From contig CCNA01000018.1 of NCBI GenBank assembly GCA_000824805.1, positions 1-64,000 on the forward strand: a stretch of DNA of 64,000 nucleotides. Reading direction: 5' to 3'. The DNA is from Mesorhizobium sp. SOD10. GTDB taxonomy: Bacteria; Pseudomonadota; Alphaproteobacteria; Rhizobiales; Rhizobiaceae. Made by a program: the position numbers and the translations under genes. The notes under the pieces are model-generated. The model worked only from the letters and a program-made list of their open reading frames with translations. It did no database searches and had not been told where the DNA came from. Positions 39,802 through 50,064 of the stretch are shown piece after piece (position 1 is the stretch's first letter; each line of letters starts with the position of its first letter).

Positions 39802-41711
39802 GCGCTTCTCCTGACGGTTTTCTTGGCGCGGCTGCGCGGCGCCGGGGCCGAAGTCTGGCTTGCCTTGACGTCGTCGACAAGCCCCAGGCCCTTCTTGCCC
39901 TGGATGCGGTGGAAGCGGGCATAGACGCTGTGCGGGTCGGCCATCAGCGTCGCATGCGTGCCTTCCTCGACCAGCCGCCCCTCTTCCAGCACGATGATGT
40001 GGTCGGCATTGACCACCGTCGAAAGCCGGTGCGCGATCACGATCGTCGTGCGCCCTTCCATCACATGGGCCAGCGCTTCCTGGACGCGCGCCTCCGCCTC
40101 GTTGTCGAGCGCCGAGGTCGCCTCGTCGAGCAAGAGGATCGGCGCCTGGCGAACGATGGCGCGCGCGATCGAGACGCGCTGGCGCTGGCCGCCGGACAGG
40201 GTCGAGCCGCCTTCGCCGACCGGCGTGTCGTAGCCTTGCGGCTGCTGGCGGATGAACTCGTCGGCCGCCGCCAGTTTCGCCGCCTGCTCGATCTCGGCGT
40301 CGGTGGCCGACAGCCGGCCGAAGCGGATGTTGTCGCGGATCGTGCCTTCGAAGAGATACGGCGCCTGCGCCACATAGGCGATCGATTGGCGCAGCGAATG
40401 CTTGGTCACCTTGGCGATATCCTGGCCGTCGACCTCGATCGAGCCCTTGTCGACGTCGTAGAAGCGCTGCAGCAGCGCCACCATCGTCGACTTGCCGGCG
40501 CCAGAGGCGCCGACGACGGCCGTGACCTTGCCGGCCGCGGCGGTGAAGCTCAGGTCCCTCAGCACCGGCGTGTCGGGATTGTAGCCGAAGGTCACATTGT
40601 TGAAGCGCACCTCGCCGCTGGTGACCTTCGCCTCGACCGCGTCGGGCGCGTCGCCCTGCTTCGGCTCGAGGTCGAGCAGCTCGTAGATCATGCGGGCGTT
40701 GACCAGGGCGCGTTCCATGCCGACCTGCGTGCGCGCCAGGCGTCTTGCCGGGTCGTAGGCCATGATCAGCGCGGTGATGAAGGAAAATACCGCGCCCGGC
40801 GGCTGTCCCAGCACCAGCGCCCGATAGCCGGAATAGGCCAGCACGGCGGTGATGGCGAGGCCGCCCAAAATCTCGGAAATCGGCGACAGCCGCTCGGAGA
40901 CGCGGGCGATCTTGTTGTTACGCTGCTCGGCCGTATCGGCCATGATGCCGATGCGCCGCGCCAGCTCGTCCTCCAGGGTGAAGGCCTTGACGATTGCGAT
41001 GCCTTGCGTGGCCTCCTGCACCGATCCGTTCAGCCGCGAGTTGATCAGCACGGATTCGCGGTTGATCCGCCGCAGCCGGCGGGTGATGTAGATGACGGCC
41101 CAGATCAGCGGCGGCCCGATCAGCAGCGAGCTGAGCGACAGTACCGGATCCTGGTAGATCATCACGCCGACAAGGGCGACGAGCGAGACCGCGTCGCGGC
41201 TGATGGAGGTCAGCGTCAGCGACAGCAGGTCGCGAATGCCGCCGACATTCTCGTTGACCTGCGCCGCCAGCCGGCCGGAACGGGTCTCGTTGAAGAAGTC
41301 GACGCCGAGCTTCATCAGATGGTCGAAGCTGCGTTTCTGGTAGCGGGCGACCAGATTGTTGCCGATCCTGGCCAGCGCCACGGCCTGGCCGTAGCCGGCG
41401 AAGCCGCGCAGCAGGGAGGCGCCCATGAAACCGGCGCAGATCCAGACGATCATGTCGCTGCGCCGTTCGTAGAAGATCTGGTTGATCATCGGCGCCATGA
41501 TCCACGCCGTGAAGGCGGTGGTGCCGGAAACGATCAGCAGGCAGGTGACGGCAACGACATAGGTCCAGCGATATTCCTTGCCGTTTTCAGCCAGGATGCG
41601 GCGCAGCACCGCGCTGACCTCGGCGGGCTGGACTTTCAGTTTGAGGGACGTTTGGACGGTCAAATCAGGGGCGCTTCGTTGTTCTCGTCGGACAGGGCTG
41701 CGTTCCGGCAC
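39798..41711 (-). CDS. MsbA-like ABC exporter (fused membrane and ATPase)
   Basis: A 637-residue half-transporter. The N-terminal part has about six membrane helices (from [22 protein letters not shown]). The ATPase has Walker [19 protein letters not shown], signature [14 protein letters not shown], Walker [14 protein letters not shown] and the switch His in IVIAHRLS. The length fits MsbA-type lipid/lipid A flippases, but the substrate is not proven. A Lys/Arg/Ala-rich tail follows. The exact start among several Met/Val codons in the first 30 residues is uncertain. Confidence 0.88.
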   Translation of the reverse strand: MPERSPVRREQRSAPDLTVQTSLKLKVQPAEVSAVLRRILAENGKEYRWTYVVAVTCLLIVSGTTAFTAWIMAPMINQIFYERRSDMIVWICAGFMGASLLRGFAGYGQAVALARIGNNLVARYQKRSFDHLMKLGVDFFNETRSGRLAAQVNENVGGIRDLLSLTLTSISRDAVSLVALVGVMIYQDPVLSLSSLLIGPPLIWAVIYITRRLRRINRESVLINSRLNGSVQEATQGIAIVKAFTLEDELARRIGIMADTAEQRNNKIARVSERLSPISEILGGLAITAVLAYSGYRALVLGQPPGAVFSFITALIMAYDPARRLARTQVGMERALVNARMIYELLDLEPKQGDAPDAVEAKVTSGEVRFNNVTFGYNPDTPVLRDLSFTAAAGKVTAVVGASGAGKSTMVALLQRFYDVDKGSIEVDGQDIAKVTKHSLRQSIAYVAQAPYLFEGTIRDNIRFGRLSATDAEIEQAAKLAAADEFIRQQPQGYDTPVGEGGSTLSGGQRQRVSIARAIVRQAPILLLDEATSALDNEAEARVQEALAHVMEGRTTIVIAHRLSTVVNADHIIVLEEGRLVEEGTHATLMADPHSVYARFHRIQGKKGLGLVDDVKASQTSAPAPRSRAKKTVRRSA

Positions 41712-41854
41712 CCTCTTAGCGTCCCGGCTACGGCTTGCCTATGGCGAAACTTCGTCGCGGCCCGGGACAGCCTGGGGTCCCGACGCCCGTGGATGACGAA
41801 GCTGGCCGACGTCCAGACCGCGGACATTGGCCCTGTCCAGGCGACTGCGCGGCT

Positions 41855-42874
41855 TCACACCCTCCAATGCCGCCCCGCCGTGTTGACGCCGAACAGCGAC
41901 GGAGTCCTGGCGTACGCGGCGAGCCCGAGCAGCGCCGCCAGCGGATGGGTGATGACATAGACCGGCATTTCGCGCATCAGCGCGCTGTGCGGCGCCTTGT
42001 CCTCGAAGGCGGCGCGGAAATTGCCGGCCTTCAGTGCCGGCACGATCTTCTGCGCGATCCCGCCGGTGAGGAACACGCCGCCGCGGCCCATGAACACCAG
42101 CGCCAGATCGCCGGCGGTGCGGCCGAGGCAGGTGACGAACAGCTTCAGCGCCTCTTCGGCCACCGCGTCGGTTCTGGCAAGCGCGGCCGCGGTGATCTCG
42201 GCCGGCGTCGTGAAGGGCGTCGGCTTGCCGTCCGTCCTGGCCACCGCGCGGTAGACGTTGACCAGCCCGCGTCCGCACAGGATCTGCTCGCCGGAGATGC
42301 GGCCTTCCAGCTTGTCGATATGCGGGAACACCTCGAAGTCGCGTGGCGTGCGCGGGCCGATATCCATATGCCCGCCCTCGCCCGGCACAGGAATCCAGTG
42401 GTTGAGCGCATAGATCAGCCCGGCAACGCCAAGACCGGTACCCGGGCCGAGCACGACGCGGCTCGCATGGGGTTCCGGCGTGCCGCCGCCGATCTTTTCC
42501 ATATGCTCTTCGCCAAGCGCCACCACGGCGAGCGCCTGCGCCTCGAAATCGTTGAGCACGACGACCTCGCTCAAATCCAGATTGGCGAGCATCTGCCGCG
42601 GCTTCACGACCCATGGGCAGTTGGTGAGCGGGATCTCGTCGCCGTCGACCGGCCCGGCGATCGCCAGCACCGCCGAATTCGGCTGGATGGACGAACGGTC
42701 GAGCACCGCCGCCTGGATTGCCTCGTCGATGGTCTTGAAGTTGGCGGTCTGGACGATATGCGGCTCGGTCGCTTCCGAATTGGCGTCGAGCACGATCGAG
42801 AAGCGCGCATTGGTGCCGCCAATGTCGCCGATCAGGACCGGAAACCGCAGCCCCTTCTCGTCTTCGCCTGCCAT
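41855..42874 (-). CDS. glk: Glucokinase
   Basis: Glk phosphorylates glucose with ATP. The 339-residue protein has the phosphate-binding [29 protein letters not shown] (catalytic Asp), [14 protein letters not shown] and the [13 protein letters not shown] segment of the Glk family rather than the ROK family. It is preceded by mepA on the other side of an intergenic gap of about 90 bases. Confidence 0.95.
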   Translation of the reverse strand: MAGEDEKGLRFPVLIGDIGGTNARFSIVLDANSEATEPHIVQTANFKTIDEAIQAAVLDRSSIQPNSAVLAIAGPVDGDEIPLTNCPWVVKPRQMLANLDLSEVVVLNDFEAQALAVVALGEEHMEKIGGGTPEPHASRVVLGPGTGLGVAGLIYALNHWIPVPGEGGHMDIGPRTPRDFEVFPHIDKLEGRISGEQILCGRGLVNVYRAVARTDGKPTPFTTPAEITAAALARTDAVAEEALKLFVTCLGRTAGDLALVFMGRGGVFLTGGIAQKIVPALKAGNFRAAFEDKAPHSALMREMPVYVITHPLAALLGLAAYARTPSLFGVNTAGRHWRV

Positions 42875-42963
42875 GCTCTTGATCGTCCTCGTTGCGGCGC
42901 CGCTGCGCTATTTCAATCGATTGACTAGCGCATGACCCCGCAAAGGGGAAGCCCGCTTGCGCC

Positions 42964-44046
42964 TCAGTTCCCGGGTCTCGGCCTCGGCAGCGGAATGCCG
43001 ATCTTTGGCGTCGGCGCGAAAGCGCTGGCGGCCGCCGGGATCGCGGCGTCGCCGCTGGAGATCGTTTGCGCCGGTTCGGTCGGCTGCGGTTCGGCCACCG
43101 CGACCGCGGCGGCGCTGCCGCCGTGATAGGTCACTGCCTCCAACGAGGGTGCGTCCGGTGCATTGACCACGTCCTGGCATTGCTTGGGCAGATTGGCCAT
43201 CGTCATCAGGTCGCGCGCCTTGGGGGCGTCCGGGTTCTTGTTCGGCCGCCACGGCTCCTCGGTGAACCACCAGGCCAGCGGCTTGCCGCAGCCATCGTCG
43301 TTCGGCGTCGCTTCCTGCCCCTTGCAGAAGGGCGAGCCCGGCTGGCAGCCGATGCGCATGTGGAAATGATAGTCGTGGCCCCAGAACGGGCGGATCTTGC
43401 GCAGCCAGGTGCGGTCGCCGGTGACGGTGTCGCAGAGCTTCTTCTTGATGCCGGGATTGACCAGGATGCGCTCGACCTCCGGATAGCTCGCCGCGCGTCT
43501 CAAAAGCCTGGTGTGCGCGGGCGTCCACAGCGCGTCCTTCACCAGATGCGTCTTCTCGTTGACCATCAGCGTCGCGCTCATGGTCTCGCGCTGCGCGATG
43601 GTCAGCGGCCGCCTCGGCATCGGCGTCAGCCAGATGTCGGCGTCGAGCCCGATCTGGTGCGAGGCATGGCCGGTCATCATCGGTCCGCCGCGCGGCTGCG
43701 AGATGTCGCCGACCAGAAGCCCCGGCCAGCCATCCGCCTGGGCGTCGCGCGAAAGCTTCTCGATCAGCGCGATCATCGCCGGATGGCCCCAGCGCCGGTT
43801 GCGCGAGGGGCGCATCACCTCCCAGGTCGGGCCGTCCATCGGCAGCGCCACGCCGCCGGTGAAGCAGCCTTTCGAGTAGAAGCCGAAGGATTGGGCAGGT
43901 GCCACGGCCGGCAGTTTCCGGGCGCCGAACAGCTCCTTCGCGCGGGGCTCGGCCGAAATGGCCGCCGCCGCCGCCGCGGCGAGCGCCACCAGCGCCAGGG
44001 CGGCGGTCAGGAACGGCTTGCGGTCGGGCAGCGATCGCAAATTCAT
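42964..44046 (-). CDS. mepA: Penicillin-insensitive murein endopeptidase
   Basis: MepA is a periplasmic LAS metallopeptidase that cuts peptidoglycan cross-links. The 360-residue protein has a signal peptide (residues 1-31), SFGFYSKGCFTGG, the zinc site GHASHQIGLDADIW and HDYHFHMRIGC with the further histidines. The last 75 residues are a Pro/Ala-rich extension not needed for catalysis. Confidence 0.94.
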   Translation of the reverse strand: MNLRSLPDRKPFLTAALALVALAAAAAAAISAEPRAKELFGARKLPAVAPAQSFGFYSKGCFTGGVALPMDGPTWEVMRPSRNRRWGHPAMIALIEKLSRDAQADGWPGLLVGDISQPRGGPMMTGHASHQIGLDADIWLTPMPRRPLTIAQRETMSATLMVNEKTHLVKDALWTPAHTRLLRRAASYPEVERILVNPGIKKKLCDTVTGDRTWLRKIRPFWGHDYHFHMRIGCQPGSPFCKGQEATPNDDGCGKPLAWWFTEEPWRPNKNPDAPKARDLMTMANLPKQCQDVVNAPDAPSLEAVTYHGGSAAAVAVAEPQPTEPAQTISSGDAAIPAAASAFAPTPKIGIPLPRPRPGN

Positions 44047-44189
44047 CAGGCTGGGTCCCTCTCCAGTCTATCCCTTTGCCGCGTGGTCAAGCGGCCCGGT
44101 CGGGAACGAATCATACCACAGCGCCCGTCCCGCATCGATCAAAGCATTGGAAGACGGTGTCGTCCGAACACCCCTTCACACTTTCGGCA

Positions 44190-45092
44190 TCATCCTCTCA
44201 TCGGGCTGCGCGGCTCTCCGTCCCGCCAGTTGCCCTCGGCCCACATCCGCTCCAGCGCCACCCGGTAATTGGGGAACCGGAAGCGGTAGCCGGCCGCCTT
44301 GATCGCCTGATTCGCGACGCGCTTGTTCTCGCCATAGAAAGACCGCGCCATGGGCGAAAGTTGGGCAGTCTCGAAGGGAATTTCCGGCGGCGGCGCGACC
44401 CCCATCAGCTTGGCGGCATAGGCGACGACATCCTGCGGCGGCGCCGGCTCGTCGTCGGTGACGTTGAAGATTCCGCCGAGGTTGTTGTCGGCGAGATGCC
44501 AGAGCGCGCCGGCGATGTCGTCGCAGTGGATGCGGTTGAACACCTGGCCCGGCTTGACCAGCCGCCTTGCGGTGCCGTCCTCGAGATTGGCCAGCGCGTT
44601 GCGGCCCGGCCCATAAATGCCGGAAAGTCGCAGGATCGCCACCGGCTTGCCGGTCTCCCGGCCAAGCGTCAGCCATTCCTGTTCGGCCGCCACCCGCATC
44701 ATCGAGCGCTTCGACACCGGCCGGCAGTCGCTGGTCTCGTCGACCCAGGCGCCGCCATGGTCGCCATAGACGCCGACGGTCGAGAGATAGCCGATCCACT
44801 CCAGCGCCGGCATCTTTCCCCGAAGCGCATCGCCGGCGGCGTTGAGCACCGGATCGCCGGCCTCGTCGGGAGCGACCGAGACGATGAGATGCGTGGTCTT
44901 GGCGAGCGCATCGTTGAGCTCGGGCGACAGCGCGCCGTCGAATTGCACGGGCTCGATGCCGGCCGAACGCAGCGCCTCGAACTTCTCCGGCGCCCGGGTC
45001 GTGCCGGAGACCGGCGCATGTTGGGCGTTGGCCCGCGCGAAGGCCTTGGCCGAATAGCCGGCGCCGAAGATGAAGAAGCGTCTTTCGCTCAT
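44190..45092 (-). CDS. NAD(P)-binding SDR-type epimerase
   Basis: A 300-residue protein of the extended SDR/NAD-dependent epimerase superfamily (YeeZ-like). It begins ERRFFIFGAGYSAKAFARANAQ and has YLSTVGVYGDHGGAWVDE and ILRLSGIYGPGRNALANLEDG. The substrate is unknown. The ATG at 45092 (or 45095) is 12 bases past the queG stop, so it is likely co-transcribed with queG. Confidence 0.85.
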   Translation of the reverse strand: MSERRFFIFGAGYSAKAFARANAQHAPVSGTTRAPEKFEALRSAGIEPVQFDGALSPELNDALAKTTHLIVSVAPDEAGDPVLNAAGDALRGKMPALEWIGYLSTVGVYGDHGGAWVDETSDCRPVSKRSMMRVAAEQEWLTLGRETGKPVAILRLSGIYGPGRNALANLEDGTARRLVKPGQVFNRIHCDDIAGALWHLADNNLGGIFNVTDDEPAPPQDVVAYAAKLMGVAPPPEIPFETAQLSPMARSFYGENKRVANQAIKAAGYRFRFPNYRVALERMWAEGNWRDGEPRSPMRG

Positions 45093-45103
45093 CATGACCT
45101 CCA

Positions 45104-46249
45104 TCAATCGGCCTTCACGGCCAAAGCCGCCAGCCATTCCTCGCGGACCGCCGCATCCGTTTCGGTCTTCGAAGCGGTGGCGGCGAGGTCGCCAAATTCG
45201 CGGTCGGAGAGCAGTCGCGACAGGGCCCAGATTGCCGCACCCCGCACCAGCGGCGAGCCGTCATGGAGCAGGCGACGCACAATGGGCGTCAGCGAAGCGT
45301 CGCTCGAATTGCCGGCGGCGATCAGCACATTGCGGATAAAACGGTCGTGGCCGATGCGCTTGATTGGCGAGCCCGAGAAGAATGAGCGAAAGCCTGCCTC
45401 GTCGAGCGCCAGCAGTTCCGACAGCGGCGGTTCGCGCAGATCGTCCCGCGCGGCAAGCTTCACCTCGGATGCCGCGCTGGCGAACTTGTTCCACGGGCAG
45501 GCGGTCAGGCAGTCGTCGCAGCCATAGATGCGGTTGCCGATCTTTTCGCGGAATTCGTGGGGGATCGGCCCCTTGTTCTCGATGGTGAGGTAGGAGATGC
45601 AGCGCCGCGCATCGAGCCGGTAGGGCGCCGGGAAAGCATCGGTCGGGCAGACGTCGAGGCAGGCGCGGCACGAGCCGCAATGGTCGATCTCCGCTTTGTC
45701 CGGCTCCAGCTCGGCCGTGGTGAAGATCGTGCCGAGGAACAGCCACGAGCCATGCGCGCGGCTGACCAGATTGGTGTGCTTGCCCTGCCAGCCGAGCCCG
45801 GCCGCTTCCGCCAGCGGCTTTTCCATCACCGGCGCGGTGTCGACGAACACCTTCACGTCGCCGCCGGCGCGCGCGACGATCTTGCCGGCGATCTCCTTCA
45901 GCCGGCCCTTCATCACGTCGTGATAGTCGCGGTTTTGCGCATAGACCGAGATCGCGCCGCGGTCGGGCTTGGCGAGGACATCGCGCGGATCGCGGTCCGG
46001 GCCGTAATTCATGGCGAGCACGATGATCGAGCGCACCTCCGGCCACAGCGTCGAGGGTTCGGCCCGGCGCTCAAGCGTCTTGGCGATCCACTCCATCGAG
46101 CCATGGAAACCGTCCGAGACGAATTCGGCGAGCCTTGCCGGCGCCAACGGGATCGCGTCCGGCCGGGTCACCGCGACCGCCTCGAAGCCGGCGCGGCGCG
46201 CCTCCGCGTCGATCAGCGCGCGCAGTTTTTCAGAAGTCGAGGTCCGCAT
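45104..46249 (-). CDS. queG: Epoxyqueuosine reductase
   Basis: QueG performs the last step of queuosine tRNA modification, reducing epoxyqueuosine with cobalamin and two [4Fe-4S] clusters. The 381-residue protein shows both cluster motifs, [16 protein letters not shown] and [13 protein letters not shown], plus [24 protein letters not shown], and a C-terminal HEAT-like helical region. It overlaps the GST gene by 20 bases. Confidence 0.96.
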   Translation of the reverse strand: MRTSTSEKLRALIDAEARRAGFEAVAVTRPDAIPLAPARLAEFVSDGFHGSMEWIAKTLERRAEPSTLWPEVRSIIVLAMNYGPDRDPRDVLAKPDRGAISVYAQNRDYHDVMKGRLKEIAGKIVARAGGDVKVFVDTAPVMEKPLAEAAGLGWQGKHTNLVSRAHGSWLFLGTIFTTAELEPDKAEIDHCGSCRACLDVCPTDAFPAPYRLDARRCISYLTIENKGPIPHEFREKIGNRIYGCDDCLTACPWNKFASAASEVKLAARDDLREPPLSELLALDEAGFRSFFSGSPIKRIGHDRFIRNVLIAAGNSSDASLTPIVRRLLHDGSPLVRGAAIWALSRLLSDREFGDLAATASKTETDAAVREEWLAALAVKAD

Positions 46250-46922
46250 AATGCGATACCGGCGAAAGGCCGCGCACCCGGTCGGAGAGCAGCGGCCGGA
46301 ACGACGGCCGTGATTTCACCCGCGTGTACCACTCGCGCGCCGCGCCATGTTCACGCCAGTCGATCTCGCCGAGATAATCGAGCACCGAAAGCGTCGCCGC
46401 CGCGGCGAGGTCGGCATAGGTCACCTTGTTGCCGGCGAGCCAATGGCGCGTGCCGGCGAGCCAGTTGGTGTATTTCATGTGCTGGCGGATGTTGGCGCGG
46501 GCGGCGCGGATCGCCGCCGAGTCCGGTGAGCCGCCGCCGGCGGTTTCCGGCATGACAGGCTTCAGCACGCGCTCGCGCACGAGATGCCGGGTCACCTCGC
46601 TTTCGGCCTTCGCCAGATACCAGTCGGTCAGCCGGCGGATTTCGGCGCGCTGCATCGGGTCCTCGGCGAACAGTCTTTTGTCGCGCTTCAGCACCCCGCG
46701 CGTCTCGTCGAGATATTCGGCGATCACCATGGCGCCGACGATCGGCACGTCGCCTTCGGCCAGCAGGATCGGCAGCGTGCCGGCCGGGTTCAGCGCCAGG
46801 AACTCCTTGCGCCGCGTCCACGGCTTCTCCTCGATCAGCGCCAGCTCCTCGCCATACTCGCCGAAAGCGAGGCGGACGAACCGGCAGGTGGCGAACATGG
46901 GATGATGGAAAAGCGTCAGCAT
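46230..46922 (-). CDS. Glutathione S-transferase family protein
   Basis: A 230-residue GST with the N-terminal thioredoxin-fold half ([53 protein letters not shown]) and a helical C-terminal half with the N-capping motif [21 protein letters not shown]. The ATG at 46922 gives the standard N-terminus. It is upstream of queG and overlaps it. Confidence 0.9.
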   Translation of the reverse strand: MLTLFHHPMFATCRFVRLAFGEYGEELALIEEKPWTRRKEFLALNPAGTLPILLAEGDVPIVGAMVIAEYLDETRGVLKRDKRLFAEDPMQRAEIRRLTDWYLAKAESEVTRHLVRERVLKPVMPETAGGGSPDSAAIRAARANIRQHMKYTNWLAGTRHWLAGNKVTYADLAAAATLSVLDYLGEIDWREHGAAREWYTRVKSRPSFRPLLSDRVRGLSPVSHYADLDF

Positions 46923-46944
46923 GGTTCCGCGATGATAAGGCGCA

Positions 46945-47021
46945 CTAGTGTGGTGGATTTGAAGTTCCTGTACCCTCAATGGCATCAGCGTCCAGGAACT
47001 TCAAATCCAAAACCACACTAG
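46945..47021. repeat. Long inverted repeat 1 upstream of uppP
   Basis: Left arm ctagtgtggtggatttgaag begins at 46945 and the right arm ends at 47021. The arms are about 26 bases and match perfectly except for a three-base insertion in the right arm; they flank a loop of about 21 bases. It looks like a miniature palindromic mobile or structural element. Confidence 0.75.
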
Positions 47022-47033
47022 AACTCGAAGTTG

Positions 47034-47107
47034 ACAGTGTGGCTCAGAATCCGGAATTCGCTCATTGCGCTGCTCCGAGTGCGGCGAATTCCGGATTGCC
47101 ACACTGG
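47034..47107. repeat. Long inverted repeat 2 upstream of uppP
   Basis: Left arm cagtgtggctcagaatccgg (from 47034) and right arm ending gccacactgg (to 47107) pair over about 23 bases with a four-base insertion in the left arm. It lies 12 bases from inverted repeat 1 and has the same design, with gtgtgg at the outer end and the indel just inside. Confidence 0.75.
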
Positions 47108-47242
47108 CGAATCGGTGTCAGCGCCGGTAAGTCTTGGCCGCCCGATTCCAGGGACTGTCATGGTGTTGCGACCTATAGGGGCACTTCCGCCCCATGACAA
47201 GCAAACCCTTCCCTTAGCCGCCATCCGAAAGCAGAGGTTGCC

Positions 47243-48049
47243 ATGGAAAGCCAGACCATCGTCGAAGCGCTGCTGCTTGGGCTGCTGGAGGGCCTGACCG
47301 AGTTCATTCCGGTGTCCTCGACCGGCCACATCCTGCTTGCCGGCCATTTCCTCGGCTTCCATTCCACCGGCAAGGCGTTCGAAATCCTGATCCAGCTCGG
47401 CGCGATCCTGGCGATCCTCAGCGTCTATTTCAGCAAGCTATGGCATATGCTGGTCAAGCTGCCCAGCGATCCGCAGACCCGGCGTTTCGTCATCGGCATT
47501 CTGATTGCCTTCCTGCCGGCGGCGGTCATCGGCGCGCTGGCGCATGATTTCATCAAGACCATCCTGTTCGAATCGCCCAGGCTGATCTGCATCATGCTGA
47601 TCATCGGCGGCGTGGTGCTGCTCGTCGTCGACCGCATCAACTTCAAGCCGGTCCATCACGATGTCGAGCGCTTCCCGTTGAGCGTTTATCTCAAGATCGG
47701 CCTCTTCCAGTGCCTGTCGCTCATCCCCGGCACCTCGCGCTCGGGCTCTACGATCGTCGGCGCGCTGCTGATGGGCGTCGACAAGCGGGCGGCGGCGGAA
47801 TTCTCCTTCTTCCTCGCCATGCCCACCATGGTCGGCGCCTTCGCTTTCGATCTCTTCAAGAACCGCAATGTGCTGACCTCGGCCGACCTGCCGATCATCG
47901 CGGTGGGCTTCATCGCCGCCTTCGTCGCCGCGCTGATCGTCGTGCGCTTCCTGCTCGACTACGTCTCGCGCAAAGGCTACGCGCTGTTCGGCTGGTGGCG
48001 GCTTTTGGTGGGGACCGTTGGACTGTTGGCGCTGATGGTTTGGGGGTGA
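47243..48049 (+). CDS. uppP: Undecaprenyl-diphosphatase
   Basis: UppP (BacA) recycles undecaprenyl pyrophosphate for cell-wall synthesis. The 268-residue protein has about eight membrane segments, with the catalytic motifs [17 protein letters not shown] at residues 14-30 and [14 protein letters not shown] near residue 162. It is transcribed toward yraN; a repeat of about 130 bases separates them. Confidence 0.96.
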   Translation: MESQTIVEALLLGLLEGLTEFIPVSSTGHILLAGHFLGFHSTGKAFEILIQLGAILAILSVYFSKLWHMLVKLPSDPQTRRFVIGILIAFLPAAVIGALAHDFIKTILFESPRLICIMLIIGGVVLLVVDRINFKPVHHDVERFPLSVYLKIGLFQCLSLIPGTSRSGSTIVGALLMGVDKRAAAEFSFFLAMPTMVGAFAFDLFKNRNVLTSADLPIIAVGFIAAFVAALIVVRFLLDYVSRKGYALFGWWRLLVGTVGLLALMVWG

Positions 48050-48052
48050 GCC

Positions 48053-48180
48053 TACCCTCCCCCTTAGGGGGAGGGTCGATCCGCGAAGCGGATCGGGGTG
48101 TGGTCGGCGCCGTACTCCCGCCCCGGTTCGCCAGCGACGCTTCGTCGCTTGCTCACCAACCCTCCCCACAAGGGGGAGCG
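48053..48180. repeat. Palindromic repeat between convergent uppP and yraN
   Basis: Contains ctcccccttagggggag, gatccgcgaagcggatc and gcgacgcttcgtcgc hairpins, ending ctccccacaagggggag. Related ctccc/gggag units occur at the window start (17-40) and at 61780-61909. It may double as a bidirectional terminator. Confidence 0.65.
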
Positions 48181-48190
48181 TAAGGGCCCC

Positions 48191-48568
48191 TCAATTCCTC
48201 CCATAAAACGCGTTCTCGACATGCACCGGCCAGCGCCAGGGCAGCACCGCCACCATGTCGAAACGCATCGAAAGCCGGCCATAATCCGGCTGCCGCGACA
48301 GCCACAGATCCGCGGCGCCCTCGATGCGGCGCTCCGATTCGCGGCCGATCGCTTCCATCGCCTCGATCAGCGTGCGCCGCGCCTTGACTTCGACGAACAG
48401 CACCAGGTCGCCGCGCCTGGCGATCAGGTCGATCTCGCCGAGCCTGGTGCGGTGGCGGCGGGCAAGGATGCGGTAGCCTTTGAGCATCAGCGCCAACGCC
48501 GCCAGCCATTCGCCGCGATGGCCGCGCCGGTAGGCCTTGCGCCGATGGACGACCGTGCGTTCAGCCAT
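48191..48568 (-). CDS. YraN family endonuclease-like protein (UPF0102)
   Basis: A 125-residue protein with a restriction-endonuclease-like fold: [40 protein letters not shown] with the E/D-ExK core. Members are thought to be DNA-structure-related nucleases, unproven here. The ATG at 48568 gives the normal N-terminus. It lies downstream of rsmI, its usual partner, with a repeat element between. Confidence 0.92.
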   Translation of the reverse strand: MAERTVVHRRKAYRRGHRGEWLAALALMLKGYRILARRHRTRLGEIDLIARRGDLVLFVEVKARRTLIEAMEAIGRESERRIEGAADLWLSRQPDYGRLSMRFDMVAVLPWRWPVHVENAFYGRN

Positions 48569-48589
48569 CGCCGGCGTCTCTTTGCTTGA

Positions 48590-48634
48590 CCATGATCTTT
48601 CCCAAAAACCGGTGTCCACTTTTCGGGATCATGG
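48590..48634. repeat. catgatc-type REP element, copy 1
   Basis: The 45-base element ccatgatctttcccaaaaac...gggatcatgg is an imperfect palindrome. A second, longer copy lies at 60631-60678 in the other orientation, and fragments at about 12627 and 32965. It overlaps the last bases of rsmI. Confidence 0.75.
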
Positions 48635-49552
48635 TCTGTCCCTGAGCTCGATCAGCCGTCGGTAGAGCGCCTGTTTCTGCCCGCCGGTCATCTTCGCCGC
48701 TTCCGCCGCAGCCTTGGAGGCCGGCATTTCGGCGGCGAGCGACAATAGCAGCTGGTCGATGTCGCCCGGCTGATCTTCCGCCGCTTCGGGCGGGCCGACG
48801 CAGATGACGATCTCGCCTTTCGGGGTGTCGGCGGCAGCATAATGGTCGGCGAGCTCCGCCAGCGTTCCAGTTCGCATCTCTTCGAAGGCCTTGGTCAGCT
48901 CGCGGCCGATCGCGGCTTTCCGCGCGCCACCCAGCACTTCCACCATGGCGCTGAGCGTCTCGGCCAGCCGGCGCGGCGATTCGAAGAAGATCAACGTCGC
49001 TGGCACCTGCTTGAAGGTCTCAAGCTTGGTCAGCCGCTGCCCGGTCTTCACGGGCAGGAACCCTGCGAACAGGAAAGCGTCCGAGGGCAGGCCGGACGCC
49101 GTCAGCGCCGCGAGCGCGGCCGAAGCCCCTGGGATAGGCACGACGCGGATGTCGCGCTCCAGCGCCTCGCCGACCAGCCGGTAACCGGGATCGGAGACCA
49201 AAGGCGTGCCGGCATCCGAGATCAGCGCCACGCTTTGTCCGGCTGCCAGCGCCTCGATCAGCTTCGGCCCGGCCTCGCTCGCATTGTGCTCGTGATAGGC
49301 AGTGGTGCGGCGGCGGATGCCATAGCGTTCGAGCAGCACGCGCGAGACGCGCGTGTCCTCGCAGGCGACGATGTCGGCGCCGGCCAGCGTCTCCAGCGCG
49401 CGCAGCGTGATATCGGCCAGATTGCCGATCGGCGTCGCCACCAGATAGAGCGCCGGCTGGAGCGCCCGCGCCGCGATCTCGCTCTGCCCGATCAGATAGC
49501 TGCGTTTGTCGCCGGTCACCGGATGCCCCTCATAGCCAACCCTGTTTCGCAT
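48629..49552 (-). CDS. rsmI: 16S rRNA (cytidine-1402-2'-O)-methyltransferase
   Basis: RsmI methylates the 2'-OH of C1402 in 16S rRNA. The 307-residue protein carries LYLVATPIGNLADITLRAL, CEDTRVSRVLL, YHEHNASE and LISDAGTPLVSDPGYRLV, the YraL/RsmI signatures. The 3' end runs into the REP element that separates it from yraN. Confidence 0.96.
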   Translation of the reverse strand: MRNRVGYEGHPVTGDKRSYLIGQSEIAARALQPALYLVATPIGNLADITLRALETLAGADIVACEDTRVSRVLLERYGIRRRTTAYHEHNASEAGPKLIEALAAGQSVALISDAGTPLVSDPGYRLVGEALERDIRVVPIPGASAALAALTASGLPSDAFLFAGFLPVKTGQRLTKLETFKQVPATLIFFESPRRLAETLSAMVEVLGGARKAAIGRELTKAFEEMRTGTLAELADHYAAADTPKGEIVICVGPPEAAEDQPGDIDQLLLSLAAEMPASKAAAEAAKMTGGQKQALYRRLIELRDRP

Positions 49553-49679
49553 GGCTGACGCTTCGTTGCAAAACGTGAGGTCGAGTCAAGGAAATCGCCA
49601 TGCCTTCGCCACAGTGCGGAACGAAACCCGCAACGGCGAATTTAACCCCTGATTCCCCGGGAGGAGGCAGGACCGAACG

Positions 49680-49868
49680 ATGCCCAATCGCTTCGACATT
49701 TTCATAAGCCGGCTTGAAAGCAAGACCGCCCGCGAGGGCATCCATTCACACACCATCGCCGCCCAACCCGGCGCACGCCGCGACAAGGCCGATGCGAAGC
49801 CTGTCCGCCACGACGAGGCGCATGGCGAGAAGCAGCGCGGCAAGCACCGTCAGAAGCACGACGCCTGA
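49680..49868 (+). CDS. Putative small basic protein, 62 residues
   Basis: A 62-codon frame with a strong Shine-Dalgarno sequence (GGGAGGAGG) about 11 bases before its ATG. The product begins MPNRFDIFISRLESKTAREG and ends in a Lys/His/Arg/Asp-rich hydrophilic tail. No family is recognised. It overlaps a minus-strand membrane-peptide frame in antisense, so at most one of the two is likely to be a gene. Confidence 0.4.
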   Translation: MPNRFDIFISRLESKTAREGIHSHTIAAQPGARRDKADAKPVRHDEAHGEKQRGKHRQKHDA

Positions 49869-49889
49869 ATAATTCGCGACCTTCGCCAT
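49746..49889 (-). CDS. Putative 47-residue membrane peptide
   Basis: A 47-residue frame on the minus strand with one strongly hydrophobic helix (YSGVVLLTVLAALLLAMRLVVA), ending RIGLVAACAGLGGDGV. A GAGG lies six bases upstream of the ATG. It is antisense to the plus-strand frame at 49680-49868. Family unknown. Confidence 0.35.
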   Translation of the reverse strand: MAKVANYSGVVLLTVLAALLLAMRLVVADRLRIGLVAACAGLGGDGV

Positions 49890-49898
49890 CTCGCGCCT

Positions 49899-50053
49899 CG
49901 TCATTCCAGGGCGCAGCAAGGAGCGAAGCGACGCGCGCAGACCCTGGAATCCATGCCGTTACATCGAAGCGCCACCATCGGCGCAGATACTGCTCCGCTG
50001 CGCCCTTCGCGTAGATCACGGCATAGATTCTCGGGTCGAGCCCGAGAATGACG
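49899..50053. repeat. Dispersed mosaic repeat, copy 5 (inverted)
   Basis: The same mosaic family in the opposite orientation: cgtcattccagggcgcagca and agaccctggaatccatgccg at the left, gcgcagatactgctccgct in the middle, and attctcgggtcgagcccgag with gaatgacg at the right. It separates the small ORFs from the hemW 3' end. Confidence 0.75.
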
Positions 50054-50064
50054 AAGGCACGAGC

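Noticed and set aside
38149..41960. Plus-strand frames of 591 and 683 codons
   Set aside because: Antisense to gpmA, dapB and the ABC exporter; no homology.
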